Origin: Anseranas semipalmata
Taxonomy: Eukaryota; Chordata; Aves; Anseriformes; Anseranatidae
Direction: 5' to 3'
DNA: 64,000 bases
NCBI GenBank assembly: GCA_013399115.1
Contig: VXAA01004298.1
Location: forward strand, 905,460 to 969,459
Below the pieces are notes generated by a model. The model ran no database searches, was not told the DNA's origin, and worked only from the letters and a program-made list of their open reading frames with translations. A program made the translations under genes and the position numbers. This document shows positions 52,718-62,910 of this stretch, in pieces (the stretch's first letter is position 1; each line of letters starts with the position of its first letter).

Positions 52718-52832
52718 AAAGATAACACCGTGTTGATCCTCTAATACAGTTGATTTATAACACAGTCTTGCAGACACAGTTCTGCCATCCTGATTTTCAT
52801 GAAACTCCACTTCGTCCTTTACACAGGTTAAA
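52718..52832 (-). other. Weak candidate exon with a protein-like frame
   Basis: On the minus strand one frame stays open through the interval and reads VKDEVEFHENQDGRTVSARL followed by CYKSTVLEDQHGVIF, charged and domain-like in composition. The donor after 52718 is GTAAGC. The acceptors on offer (CATTAG before 52832, or TAAAG before 52816, which would give a 99-base exon in phase 0-0) are poor in pyrimidines. I do not recognise the peptide. It may be an old pseudogene fragment or chance. Confidence 0.15.
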
Positions 52833-53471
52833 CTAATGAACACCAAGTTTAATTTTGTTTAATAATTCTATATAATTTAAATCCTGCCCTGGAAGTAGAA
52901 ATCTTAGCTTCTTCTGGGTGCTCTTCACGGTAGTATATAAGATAACCATGCAACATAAATTCTGCAGAAAGTACTCCTTAATGCCGCTACTCTTCACCAG
53001 CTTCAATACAAAGTCATCTGGCTTAATTTTTAGCTGTTTGACCTGAAGGTTGTTTAATTTGACCTACCTGACTTTGCACTGAAGCAGAAAGAGCACTGCA
53101 TGGTCCAGTCCGCTACGATGAGAAGACACGGCTTTCAGCATATGGAAAATAAGAAGCTGATGAGGAAATGAGGGAAAGGAAAGCAGTACCTTAAGCAATG
53201 CAACTTCTCCCAAACTGCATAAATGCATACTGTACTCGAGTTTTCTATTCTAACTGCTCCTCAAACTTTATTCTACATTCACAGCAGCCATCTCAAAACC
53301 TGAGGCACCGAGAATCACTCCCCCTACTTTCCCCAGAGTACCTATCATAAAAAACTTTGTATTTTTAAAACAAATGTGGCCCTGGTTTATGCCACAACTA
53401 CAAGTGTACAGAAGGTGAGACTGGTTTAGCAAAAGGCTTATGAGAAACCTGGGTTAAATGACTGAACTCAC

Positions 53472-53597
53472 CTTTGTGGAGGAACTCGGCAGGAAATGCC
53501 AGGCAAGGAGGTGATTTTCTTGTGCAGCACCCAGCTGGCTCAGTGCTCACATACATCTCTTCTTGACCCTCCTCGCTCCATATCCACCTTTCCCATT
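53472..53597 (-). CDS. Candidate internal exon, unknown protein
   Basis: This is one of the cleanest splice-flanked intervals in the window. On the minus strand the acceptor TTTTTCTTGTTTATTACAG precedes 53597, and the 126-base interval ends at 53472 with a CAAAG/GTGAGT donor close to consensus. One frame is open throughout and encodes WERWIWSEEGQEEMYVSTE followed by a cysteine-containing segment ending AEFLHK. The other two frames carry stops. A length of exactly 42 codons would allow exon skipping without a frameshift. No domain is recognised, and a phase-compatible partner exon was not found, so it may be a non-coding RNA exon or a decoy. Confidence 0.3.
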
Positions 53598-53764
53598 CTG
53601 TAATAAACAAGAAAAACACTTTATTTCAAAACTAAGTGACAGCCTTATTTAACACACTTCCTTCCTTCCTCCGTTACCTGATCAGTGCGTTATACACTTA
53701 GTAAATCAGGGATTCTGTGGCCACTGTGGAAACTGTTACAACCTTAAACACCATCTTAGGGTAA

Positions 53765-53830
53765 GAGACCCTCCTATGAGACCCTCCTAAGAGACCCTCC
53801 TCCTAAATAGGAGGATTCACCTCCTATTTA
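53765..53830. repeat. 13-base tandem repeat joined to an 11-base inverted repeat
   Basis: Three copies of a 13-base unit starting GAGACCCTCCTA begin at 53765, 53778 and 53791. They run directly into a perfect inverted repeat: TAAATAGGAGG (53804-53814), ATTCA spacer, CCTCCTATTTA (53820-53830). The CCTCCT core is shared by both parts, so slippage followed by template switching could have built the whole array. Confidence 0.85.
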
Positions 53831-56800
53831 ACTGCTCCCTCCCACCTGCCTAAAAAAGGGAAAATGTCATTCATACAAATAGCTTTAGATGCAACATTAT
53901 CCAGATTTTTATGTTCTTGCCTTCACAACATCAAAGGTGAATCTTCTAATGTACATGGTTTTGGATTGTGTCCACTTACAACGATACACATAAAATACTC
54001 ATCGTTAGGATGTTGCTATTAACAGAAAACTCAGCTCCAAACTTCCACAGATTATAATTTAAAACAATGTAGTATTTTGTGAAGCACTATTAAAACTCAC
54101 CACATTCCACAGCTCTATAATCATGATCTGATCATACAGAAATACAGAAACATTATTGACATATGACTGAAATCCAGTATTTTAAATACTCAGTTTGCAA
54201 CAGCTTTTTACTGTTGTCTAGCAAAGTTAGCATTTCTTTTTAAAAAGTAAAGTTCCAGCTTATTTTTGCAATTCGCCCAATACATTTGAAATTAGAAACC
54301 ACTCACTGGCTGAACAGCAGAATCAAAAGGTGAGTGCAAAGCCCAAGGCTAGTGCCACATCACATATTCTGAACTGATTTTGAAAAGAGAGTCCTGCAGC
54401 TGCAGTGAGACACTGCAGGAGCTCCTGGCATACCAAAGCTGGTGCAGGAGTGACATGGAAGAGGGCTTAGAGAGAGGCAGTGGGCAGAAATCATCTAGAA
54501 GAGCCAGCTGCACCAACAAGTATGGAATTAGTTTTTGGATCAGTAATTACATGATGCAAATTTTCGCTTTTAAGACCATTTTAGTTGCAAAGCCAGGAAG
54601 GCCTTAGCACCGCTACACCTTTCATCTGATAATTAAGGTCATTCTACTCCTGGACCTCATCTTCACTGCATGTTTTGAGTGGCATATTAACAGAGCTAAG
54701 TGAAGCATACTGATGAGATTATTAGTGAACTAGCAATATTGTCCAGGGGCAGTATGGGATCCAGGCAAAGACTCCCTATAATTAGAGGATTAGAAACAGC
54801 CAAGACAACACATGGATCATCCCAAAGCTATTTGTTTTGGTGTCTGACAGACTGTCGAGACACCAAAGCAGCTTCCCCATCACAGCAGTTTCCTGGTTCC
54901 ACAGAATCAGATATGTAGTAACACTTGATTATTGGCAGAGGCACCTGAAATACGTGGATTTCTCTGCTGCAACCTTATCCTATCACATAAAGCTTCCAAG
55001 TGAATCCTTCCACTGCAACGTATCTCCCCAAGGCCATAGAAATAATTCTTGACGGGAAACCAAGTAAAATAAACTAAAGCACTGATGAGCAGTTCAGTGA
55101 GCTAAGCATGAATATCACAGATCAACTTAAAATACAGTTGTGGTTCCTACTGGAAAGAAATACAGCTGTAATTGAAAAGACTTCTTCAAAGACTTCGCCA
55201 AAGTTTATTGCAATTCACTGTCCTGAGAGAGTTAACTCTGTATGGGTGACTGGATTATATTAAATACAAAACACTCAAGCCTACACACCGTGGCAACCAC
55301 ATTTTCATTTCACAACATAGATTTGAATGACTATTACCTGCAGACTAAAACTTTCAGTGGAGATTTGATTGATTCACACACACCTTTCCTGAGAATCTCT
55401 GTACTCAATATGCAGGGACTTTATTGTAAGTATCATTTTGGAGAGTGTTACCAATTCCATAGCATTGATTTGCAAGTTGCTACAGTGATCAAGTCAAACC
55501 CAAACCTCTGAAACACCCTGAGCCTTTTTACATACCCTTGTTTTCCTCTGCAAAGGGGGAAAAAAAAAAGAGGTGATGTTTGTATCGCATCCATCACAAA
55601 ATGAAAGCTATGGGCTTTGCCACAGATTTAAAGGGCAGGGGTGCAACAGCTGCCACCCTTCATTCACAGCGGCAGACCTCCAAGTGGCTGGGTTACACCA
55701 CAGCCTGATGGGCACGGCGTGGCTCTAACGAAGGGTTGGCTGAAGGCCTTAGCAAGCAGCTCCCTGCATCCCACCTTGCTGTGGGACGAGGCGGCACTCA
55801 AGAACAGCACACAGGGACCTGCTGCCAGGGCTGGAAAGGCTTACTAATGAAGATGGCATTATAACATGCCACAAGTGAAACTGAAAGAAATGACAAGTGG
55901 GTATCCAAAAACTTGAGATGATTTTTTCCTAGCTGTAATGAAACATACTTAACTTCATTTCAACTTCCATTAAAGAAAGAATACCACATGGCCTGAGGAA
56001 AAAGAGGAAGGAGTCTCAACAGTTTAATAGAAGGGCAATGTTTTATGAGGAAAAACCAGCCACCATACTTCCAAGACAGTATCAGTCCATTTAGACTTGC
56101 CTGCTCAGCAAAGAGTTATCTAGCAGCCTAGACATTTGTCTGAGGCAGTAATTTGCCTGCCTATTCCAGGAGGCCTGCAGGAGTTCTTAAAGCTTTTTAT
56201 GGACATCTTAGATCTTTTCTGCCCTTGAGAATATATTTATCACTTTTCCTACCCTGCTCTTCAACTGCAACCTCAAATTTGCACAGGTCTGTAAATAAGT
56301 ACTCTGAAAGTCTACCTGAATAATGCTGACCATTTCCAAACCAACCTTCCCTTTCCATCTGGAAACAGCCAAGGGGAAAGAGACATTTGTGCAGACTTTT
56401 TAGGGAAAGGTCTTAATCCAAAGTACAGGTAGCTCAAGGATAACTGCGGGAGACTTTGGAACAGGGGAGTCATTTGTTCTTCACAGACAATTATTGGCCA
56501 TGAATCATTTACAAGGAGGATAATGAGACACTGGAGAGACTGCTACTGAATTAAAAATGATGGTCCTGATCTTTATCCCTTTCCCCTTAACAAAATTGCA
56601 TGGGATTTTCCCATGCAAGAGAAACCCCTGCTGGTAATTGAGTTTTTAAACTTTTGGAGGTAAGACTAAAACATGGAGAACTAACACATAGCTGGGGTGG
56701 GTGGGAGGAAAAGGCAAGAGAAAAGCAAGCCTGTACCAAGATTGCGTTATTTCATTTGGTTGCAAATACAAAATTGATTGCTAAGTGAAAAATGCATTTT

Positions 56801-57046
56801 CAGAAAAATATTAGTTTTGCTAATAACAACCAAAATAAGTTGTTTCAGGTAGAGTGAATCAAACCTAATTTTTCCTACTTGTTGGGATGACAAGAAGTAA
56901 TTTTGCTTTGAGTCAGTTCAACAGTGAACTGCTGTTTCTCACGAGCTGCAGGATGGAACGGCCACATTCTTCTGTCTCACCTACAAGATGAGCTCCTGAG
57001 CAAACTTCAGCACTTTTTTTCTCTCTCTCCTTCCCTACCCTCACAG
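53831..57046. other. Gene-free stretch
   Basis: No recognisable gene. A short plus-strand interval at 54301-54334 ends at a strong AAAG/GTGAGT donor and reads NHSLAEQQNQK, but its acceptor is weak. Open frames of 60-90 codons lack domains. Confidence 0.6.
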
Positions 57047-57231
57047 TAAGTATTCTCATGGTCAAGATGTTCCTAAATTTGAACAAAAAGTTTACACCAT
57101 GTTATTCCCCCCCTCTTGCTGAGCCATCAGCCTGTATCGCAGAAGATGGGATGTGCTGGAAAGCAGCAATCGAGCTCACCCGTATTGCTGCTACCAGAGG
57201 CGGTCGCTGGGCTGAAGTAGCTCTAATTTAG
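57047..57231 (+). CDS. Candidate terminal coding exon, unknown protein
   Basis: The acceptor is very strong: CTCTCTCTCCTTCCCTACCC followed by TCACAG, directly before 57047. After two bases (TA) one frame runs 60 codons to a TAG at 57229-57231. It includes a short cysteine- and proline-containing stretch and a helix-like segment CWKAAIELTRIAATRGGRW. The two leading bases complete the single base left by the candidate at 46684-46885, which would give a 118-residue product from two exons. I do not recognise the peptide. The frame length and phase match could be coincidental. Confidence 0.25.
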
Positions 57232-57948
57232 CTGTAAGCAACACCCATGAAGTCAATACTTGAACTTTTCCAAAACCAATCCTTTTAACTATTTGATAAG
57301 ATTTAGGAAGAAGAAAAAAAGGCCGAAATATTCATGTTTTCCACAGATTAGAAATTTTATCTTTTGTTCAGCTCCGCACTTCACTAACAATGGCATGAAT
57401 TACGAAACAGGGCATGGTTATCATCTCCATCCAAAGCAATCAGTACATACTTGACCCAATATATTAGTCTGCTACTTGCAATCTTGTTAGTCTTACTTGT
57501 TGCAATCCAGCATCTTCTAAAGTACTTATCTGTAAATTTATACTGAACGGTAAGAAAAAAAAAACTAATTATTTCCACCACTTTTCCATAAATTTTGAGA
57601 GAGAGGCAGATCTTTTCAATCTATTGTCAGGAAGGCAAGTTTAACAATAAAAATTCTTTCTTAAGAGCTGCAGTTTGCCATACTTTTTGTTGTTCAGCTT
57701 TGCAGGCATCTTGTTTGGGGGCCAGGATGCCAACAAATACCCACATGCTTTAGCCCCCACCCCCAAATGCCTTATCGCCAGTAAGTGACCATTTACTGGG
57801 CTCAGCACAGAGGTCATGAAAACTAATGAAGCCCCTCTCACCAGCAACACATCAGGCTTTTACTGCATGTCTGCCTATGTAATAAATGAGATTCTTACTA
57901 TACAAAGTAAAAATAGACACTAAAAAACAAAAAACATTCCACCTAAAA
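57232..57948. other. Gene-free stretch
   Basis: No gene seen. The sequence is AT-rich with short open frames only. Confidence 0.6.
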
Positions 57949-57962
57949 GGGGGGGGGGGGGG
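57949..57962 (+). repeat. G14 homopolymer
   Basis: Fourteen consecutive G in AT-rich surroundings, followed by CAATATTTTTTTGCCCC, so a short GGGG/CCCC hairpin is possible. Long G runs are rare, prone to sequencing error and often polymorphic. Confidence 0.9.
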
Positions 57963-60656
57963 CAATATTTTTTTGCCCCAAAATATATTGTGCTTTCAAT
58001 CATTCGCTTTCATAGAGACAGCAGTAAGTAAGGCTACTACATAGATGCTCTGATGTGTAGCTCGAAGCAAGCACGCAGATGAGTAAGGAGTGGTTTTGAG
58101 CTAGGGAATGAAGTCAGCATACAGTGGATAACTCAGCGGATTTTGACTGACAGTAATTATGACAACATGCAACCCAAACCATAAAATCTTCATTCTTTCC
58201 TCTATAATAACTTTAAAAGAGCTTCATGGGTATTTTTCCCAGATTTAATAAAACTCCTACTATGCTGAAATATAGTATGTGTGCAACAAGTTCTAGCCCA
58301 ATGCGATTTTTTATAGCAGGTTGTTAAAGCCCAGGAAATATGGGTTTATTGCAGAAATGCTGACACAATCATAAATGTAACAGAGAGAAGAACAGCACTG
58401 CTGTAATTTCTGATACAATCCTATCAATATGGCTAGTGGTTAAAGGTTGCAGCAAGAATTTTACTTTTTATTTTCATTCACCGTTTCTAGGCAAATTTTT
58501 CTTAGACTTCTGACGGGTTTCATGTCACTTACCTAGTTTTGTTAAATGGACCTGTGAAACACCTCTTTGCTGCTGGTGTGCTATTAACAGTAGGCGACAA
58601 AATAGCAAGCATCCCGTGCTACAGTCAACTAATGCAGAAGCTAAAATCCTTGGATAACAGTCATTCCAGGGATAGCCTTGCACACATGCTGAGAATAAAT
58701 TAAAAAGTGAATTTATTAGAACTTGAAAGAAATCTCAAATGACAAAAGATGCAGGAGATTCTGGCTCAGTTATGCATGGATGATATTTTAACTTGAAGCT
58801 AATGAACAAAAATCATCTCCACAGTTTCTCTTGTGCACAAACTCTGAACAGCATAAAAATACTTCTTCAAAATGTATGCAACAGAAACAGCATGTTCATA
58901 GGAGGACATCAGCCGTATTTCTGAATGCAGTAAGAAGGCTCTAACAGCAGCTCTTGAAAGGCTGGGGAAGTTGTCCAGTTTCACTGCCCTTTCCTCCAGA
59001 GATCTCCACGCAGCTGCTAGGCCACCCAGATCAAAGACTCATCTGTGGCAGAGGAGAGCTCCAGCCCGACAGGCACGGGCGGACAAGGGCTGCAGAAAGG
59101 AGCTGGTCGTCAAACTGCTGACGACCTACCACTTCCCGTGCGTGTCTGCAAGGTGCTGCTTTGGATTAGCTGCGCTAGAACGAGGTCAAGACATTATGTC
59201 CAGCCTGTGGGGTCACAGATGTGATACTGCAGCCTCAGAAGTCTGATCTGATCTGAACTGCAGCACACCAAAGTTGGCTGAAACATATCTGAAAATGCCA
59301 GTTCTTTATCAACAGTTCTTAAGCTGGTGCAGTTAATCTCCAAATAGCTCATGGCATGTGATATGTTTACTTTGCCTGCCACTTTTGGAAGATGCAAACT
59401 AAATCCCGAACAAGCCAGTGATGTTAAGCAGACACACCACTACTAGGAATATTGCTGGGGCCAGGTCAGAGCCGTGTCTGCGACGTGCGCTGGGTGCACT
59501 GCTACCCTGCTCAAGTGTGAGAGAAACACATCAGGGGCCGCTCCTTTTCCATCACGGAACTCACTACCTCCCCACCCCAGGAAGAGGAGACCCCGCAACC
59601 CCTAACAGCACCCCGAATCTCTTGTGGTATAAGCATCCAACCCCGTGAGAGTGGGCTGAGACCACAGGCTGATTTCAGCTGAGCTAAATGTTATTGCAGA
59701 AGAGTCTGATTAAAATAAACATTCTCTGATAACATCTATATTGAATGATAGATATCTCCTTAAAGACATAGCAGCTTAATTCTGTGTATTTCAAAGCAAA
59801 TGGGAATTGTTGTTTGACTAAAGAAGGCAGAAATGAGACAGAGACCATCAACAGACCAGGGACAGAGCCAAACAAGGAGGTCAGGTTTCTCAAGTACATT
59901 TTCTGTTAGGCTGCACCGTCTACAGGGGAAGGATTACCTGTATCACAGTGCCAATTCTCTAAGTCAGTGATGCCCTTTGTGGCTCTTAACCATTTGGGTT
60001 ACAATCGGGTAAACCACAGTTGTAACTGTTCCAGTCATTCCTGAATTTAGCTTTAGAGCATGCTAACACATTTCTGACCAAAAAGTTATAACCTTCTTTG
60101 AAAGGCAGCAGGTAAAGAAATCCAGTCGTCAGTTCTACCCAGCTACTGTCATAAGCCAATTCTGTCACGATGACAGTTCGTTGGATTTCCAGCTTTTTCC
60201 ATTGTTTTCCAGTATTTACTGCAATATAAATGCCCCTTATCATCATTTTGATGCAGTAACCAGGTTCTTTATCATTCACCTATGCAGAATCATTACAAAT
60301 TGCCTGCAATTATCTTTGCAGAATGAAGTCCAGCTGGAAGCAAGGGAAACCAAAGGAGAGGGGTGAGGTGGTACTTCCCAGAGGATGCAGCCCAGCACCT
60401 GCAGGTCTCACAAGGAGCTTGGGGCAAGAAGCCCAAAGCTAAAGGGGTCCAAAATGCCCTTTTTCCTAAGCTGAGTGATTTCTTTTGCAACCTCCCATTT
60501 TCCACAAAATTTGGAAAATTGTGGGAACACAATACAGATAGCAGCAATTTCACCAAGGAGCAGCAGGTCCTGGAGAAATATTTTACTTGAAAACACCAGG
60601 TTTCATCATTTCTTAGATACTTTTTGCTCTGCTCCTCTCCCACTTCCCCCTCACTT
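57963..60656. other. Gene-free stretch with a GC-richer patch
   Basis: No recognisable gene. A GC-richer patch at about 59000-59160 contains overlapping open frames on both strands that look compositional. A 116-codon minus-strand open frame at 60293-60643 has no domain. Confidence 0.6.
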
Positions 60657-60666
60657 CACACACACA

Positions 60667-60699
<33 letters not shown>

Positions 60700-60700
60700 A
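60657..60700. repeat. Compound (CA)13(CG)7(CA)2 microsatellite
   Basis: Forty-four bases of perfectly alternating pyrimidine and purine: thirteen CA units, seven CG units and two CA units. CG and CA alternation is the classic Z-DNA-forming sequence. Seven CG units in a row are unusual in a vertebrate genome, where CpG methylation erodes them. Confidence 0.95.
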
Positions 60701-62780
60701 CCCTCCCCAGTTCCACCAGTTTACATATGATGTTTGCTTCCTAAGCATTTAATTTCCTCGGCCTTTATCCACTTTCATTGCCTACTTGGAGGCAATCAAG
60801 CAAAATGTTGCTTTGCCCAAGACAATGATTTTGGAGAAGCTGCCAGTGTTACCCATAGGCACTCACTCCCCAGTTATGGCCAGAGATGAAAGCTGTGCTA
60901 TTCCTGCGTGCTTGCAAAGGGCTCGCCTGAGCTGAATCAAATCCTCCACTGCAAACACCAGCAGTGGACAAGGGTGAAGGGAAGAAAGAGTCAAAACCAG
61001 CCTAAGCTCTCCTTCTCCTTAGACTTAAAAATAAAACAGAACTAGTCTCAGGTAATATTCTTCTAGCATTTCTAGTACCATTAGCTTCTCTCCCTTTTCT
61101 TTGCTTCATTTTGAACTCCCATTTGTCTTATGCTGTATTACACCAGACATTAAGGCAAACCACATCAGCTTATCTGTTGTGCGAGATTAATACACAACCC
61201 TGCAAACAAAGGTCTTTTGAACTAGTTAGGGAGGGAATTTTTGAGACCTACTTTTCTTCATCTTCCTGCTCTTGACTCAGTCTTAAGGCATCATTTAGAA
61301 GCACTGATTGTGACTTACAAGTACTCAGTAGTATTCAGCTCACAATCTGCCTTTATATTCAATATATATGCAATTTTATTCTTATTATTATTACTACTAC
61401 TACTACTACCCTGGAAAACCTTTCCCCCTTTGACTGATCCCTGCAGGTGAGTGTCTGCCTGGTCTGTTGCTCTGATCACGCAGCAAAACTGGTTCAGTTT
61501 CCACCTTTTTACTGATGCCAGCAGAGGTCCACCAGGCCAAATTATTCCATTCCTTTCTAACGCAACTGCTACTTTTCAGCCGTCAGAAGAGTCTCTGCAA
61601 CATCCTTGGAAGACATATTGACCTTAAGGGCTTGAGCTCTCCGTGACTTATACTGCAGGTTACATGTCTATGAAGAGCTGTTGACGACACCAGCACCCCA
61701 AGATCTAACGTTTCCACACATGGTCAACTTTTGCTGTTAGCAATTCTTTATCTAGTATTTTCTGTCTTGTTTTGGTTTCTCTGAGGTAAATGAATGGAAT
61801 CATTCATTCAGATATCTTCTCTTTGGTGTAAACTTCATGTATGAAGATTGCTTATTGCTGTTGCACTGTTTTCTCTCCTCCTCCTTTGGGGATTCCTAAG
61901 TGATAGAAAATTGTAGGCTTGTCCCTTCTTATATTAGTTTTAGTCTGTTTCCTTTATCAAGGTGACATCACTCGCAAGTTGTGCAGAGCATAAATAACAA
62001 ATTAATTGAGAACAACTATGTCATCCCATTCGAGCTTAAGGGCTTCTGACAAAGACAAGAGAAGGCATTCTGGGCTTACCTTAAGCCAGTACAGTCACTA
62101 AAATGACACCACTGAGAATTATTTTCTTGTTTTGCTTTTACACTTTTGCTCAGAGGGCTTGCATGCCTATCATGATGCTTTGCCAGCACTGTCCCTTTTC
62201 AGCACATCTCCGGCTCACTGAAGCCTGGGGAGCGATGGCACAGCCTCCCCTTTGATGGTCCATGTGTTTTCCAGGCAGTATGCTCCAGCTGCATGTCTGT
62301 CCTTTGCTTCGCCTCTGTGTGAAATTTGGGCATCCTTCTGCAGGGCATTCTTTTGCTTTAGACTTCAGCCAGTTCCGGGGGACTGAGATGTGGCTGAGAG
62401 GAGTAATTCAGCCTGCAGTAGAGAGATTTTGTGCTGAAGAGTCCCCTTCACAGGACCTGCATCATGGTTGCTCACATCCCTGGCATCAGCTACAGATGTG
62501 CCTGCCAGGTTACGCTGCCACTTTATCAAGCTGGTCCCTGTAGAGCCCTCCATCCCTTACTATTATTTGGCAAACAAGCCGTTCTCTACAGACACTGATC
62601 TGCCACTTTTAGGTATATCTACTGTTTCTGTGGGTTCTTGTTTGTTTGTTTTGTCCCCAAGTATAGACATATCTTCTTCTAGCTCCTTTTCTTCCCCACT
62701 TGCTGGTCTGCTAATTGTTGTTTCTATACAGATTTTCTTGATACTCCCTGCCTACATCATTACAGAAGAACCACGATATC
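60701..62780. other. Gene-free stretch
   Basis: No recognisable gene. A near-perfect donor (CTGCAG/GTGAGT, after 61446) lacks a persuasive upstream exon. The short TTA/CTA microsatellite lies at 61382-61408. Open frames of 60-148 codons show no domains. Confidence 0.6.
61382..61408. repeat. (TTA)4(CTA)5 compound microsatellite
   Basis: Four TTA units followed by five CTA units, without interruption. It is ordinary simple-sequence DNA. Confidence 0.9.
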
Positions 62781-62809
62781 CATGTGTGCGCGCACACACA
62801 CACACACAC
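62781..62809. repeat. Alternating purine-pyrimidine tract with CG core
   Basis: Twenty-nine bases alternate perfectly between pyrimidine and purine. A 16-base perfect palindrome TGTGTGCGCGCACACA lies at 62783-62798, followed by more CA units. It is a second Z-DNA or cruciform candidate, about 2 kb from the one at 60657. Confidence 0.9.
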
Positions 62810-62841
62810 TCAAACACATCCCACCCCCAGTACTCCTGCAG

Positions 62842-62910
62842 ATCCCTGAGATCAAAGACTTTGGGACCAGTCACCCCCTCTCCAGAAACAAACCCCATCA
62901 CGAGGGGATG
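62842..62910 (+). CDS. Candidate internal exon (69 bases, phase 0-0), unknown protein
   Basis: A pyrimidine-rich acceptor ending ACTCCTGCAG precedes 62842, and the interval ends at 62910 with a GATG/GTAAGG donor. The frame starting at its first base is open for 23 codons (IPEIKDFGTSHPLSRNKPHH then EGM) and ends in phase 0. The surrounding DNA is GC-richer (62820-63080) with overlapping open frames on both strands, which weakens the case. No domain is recognised. Confidence 0.2.
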
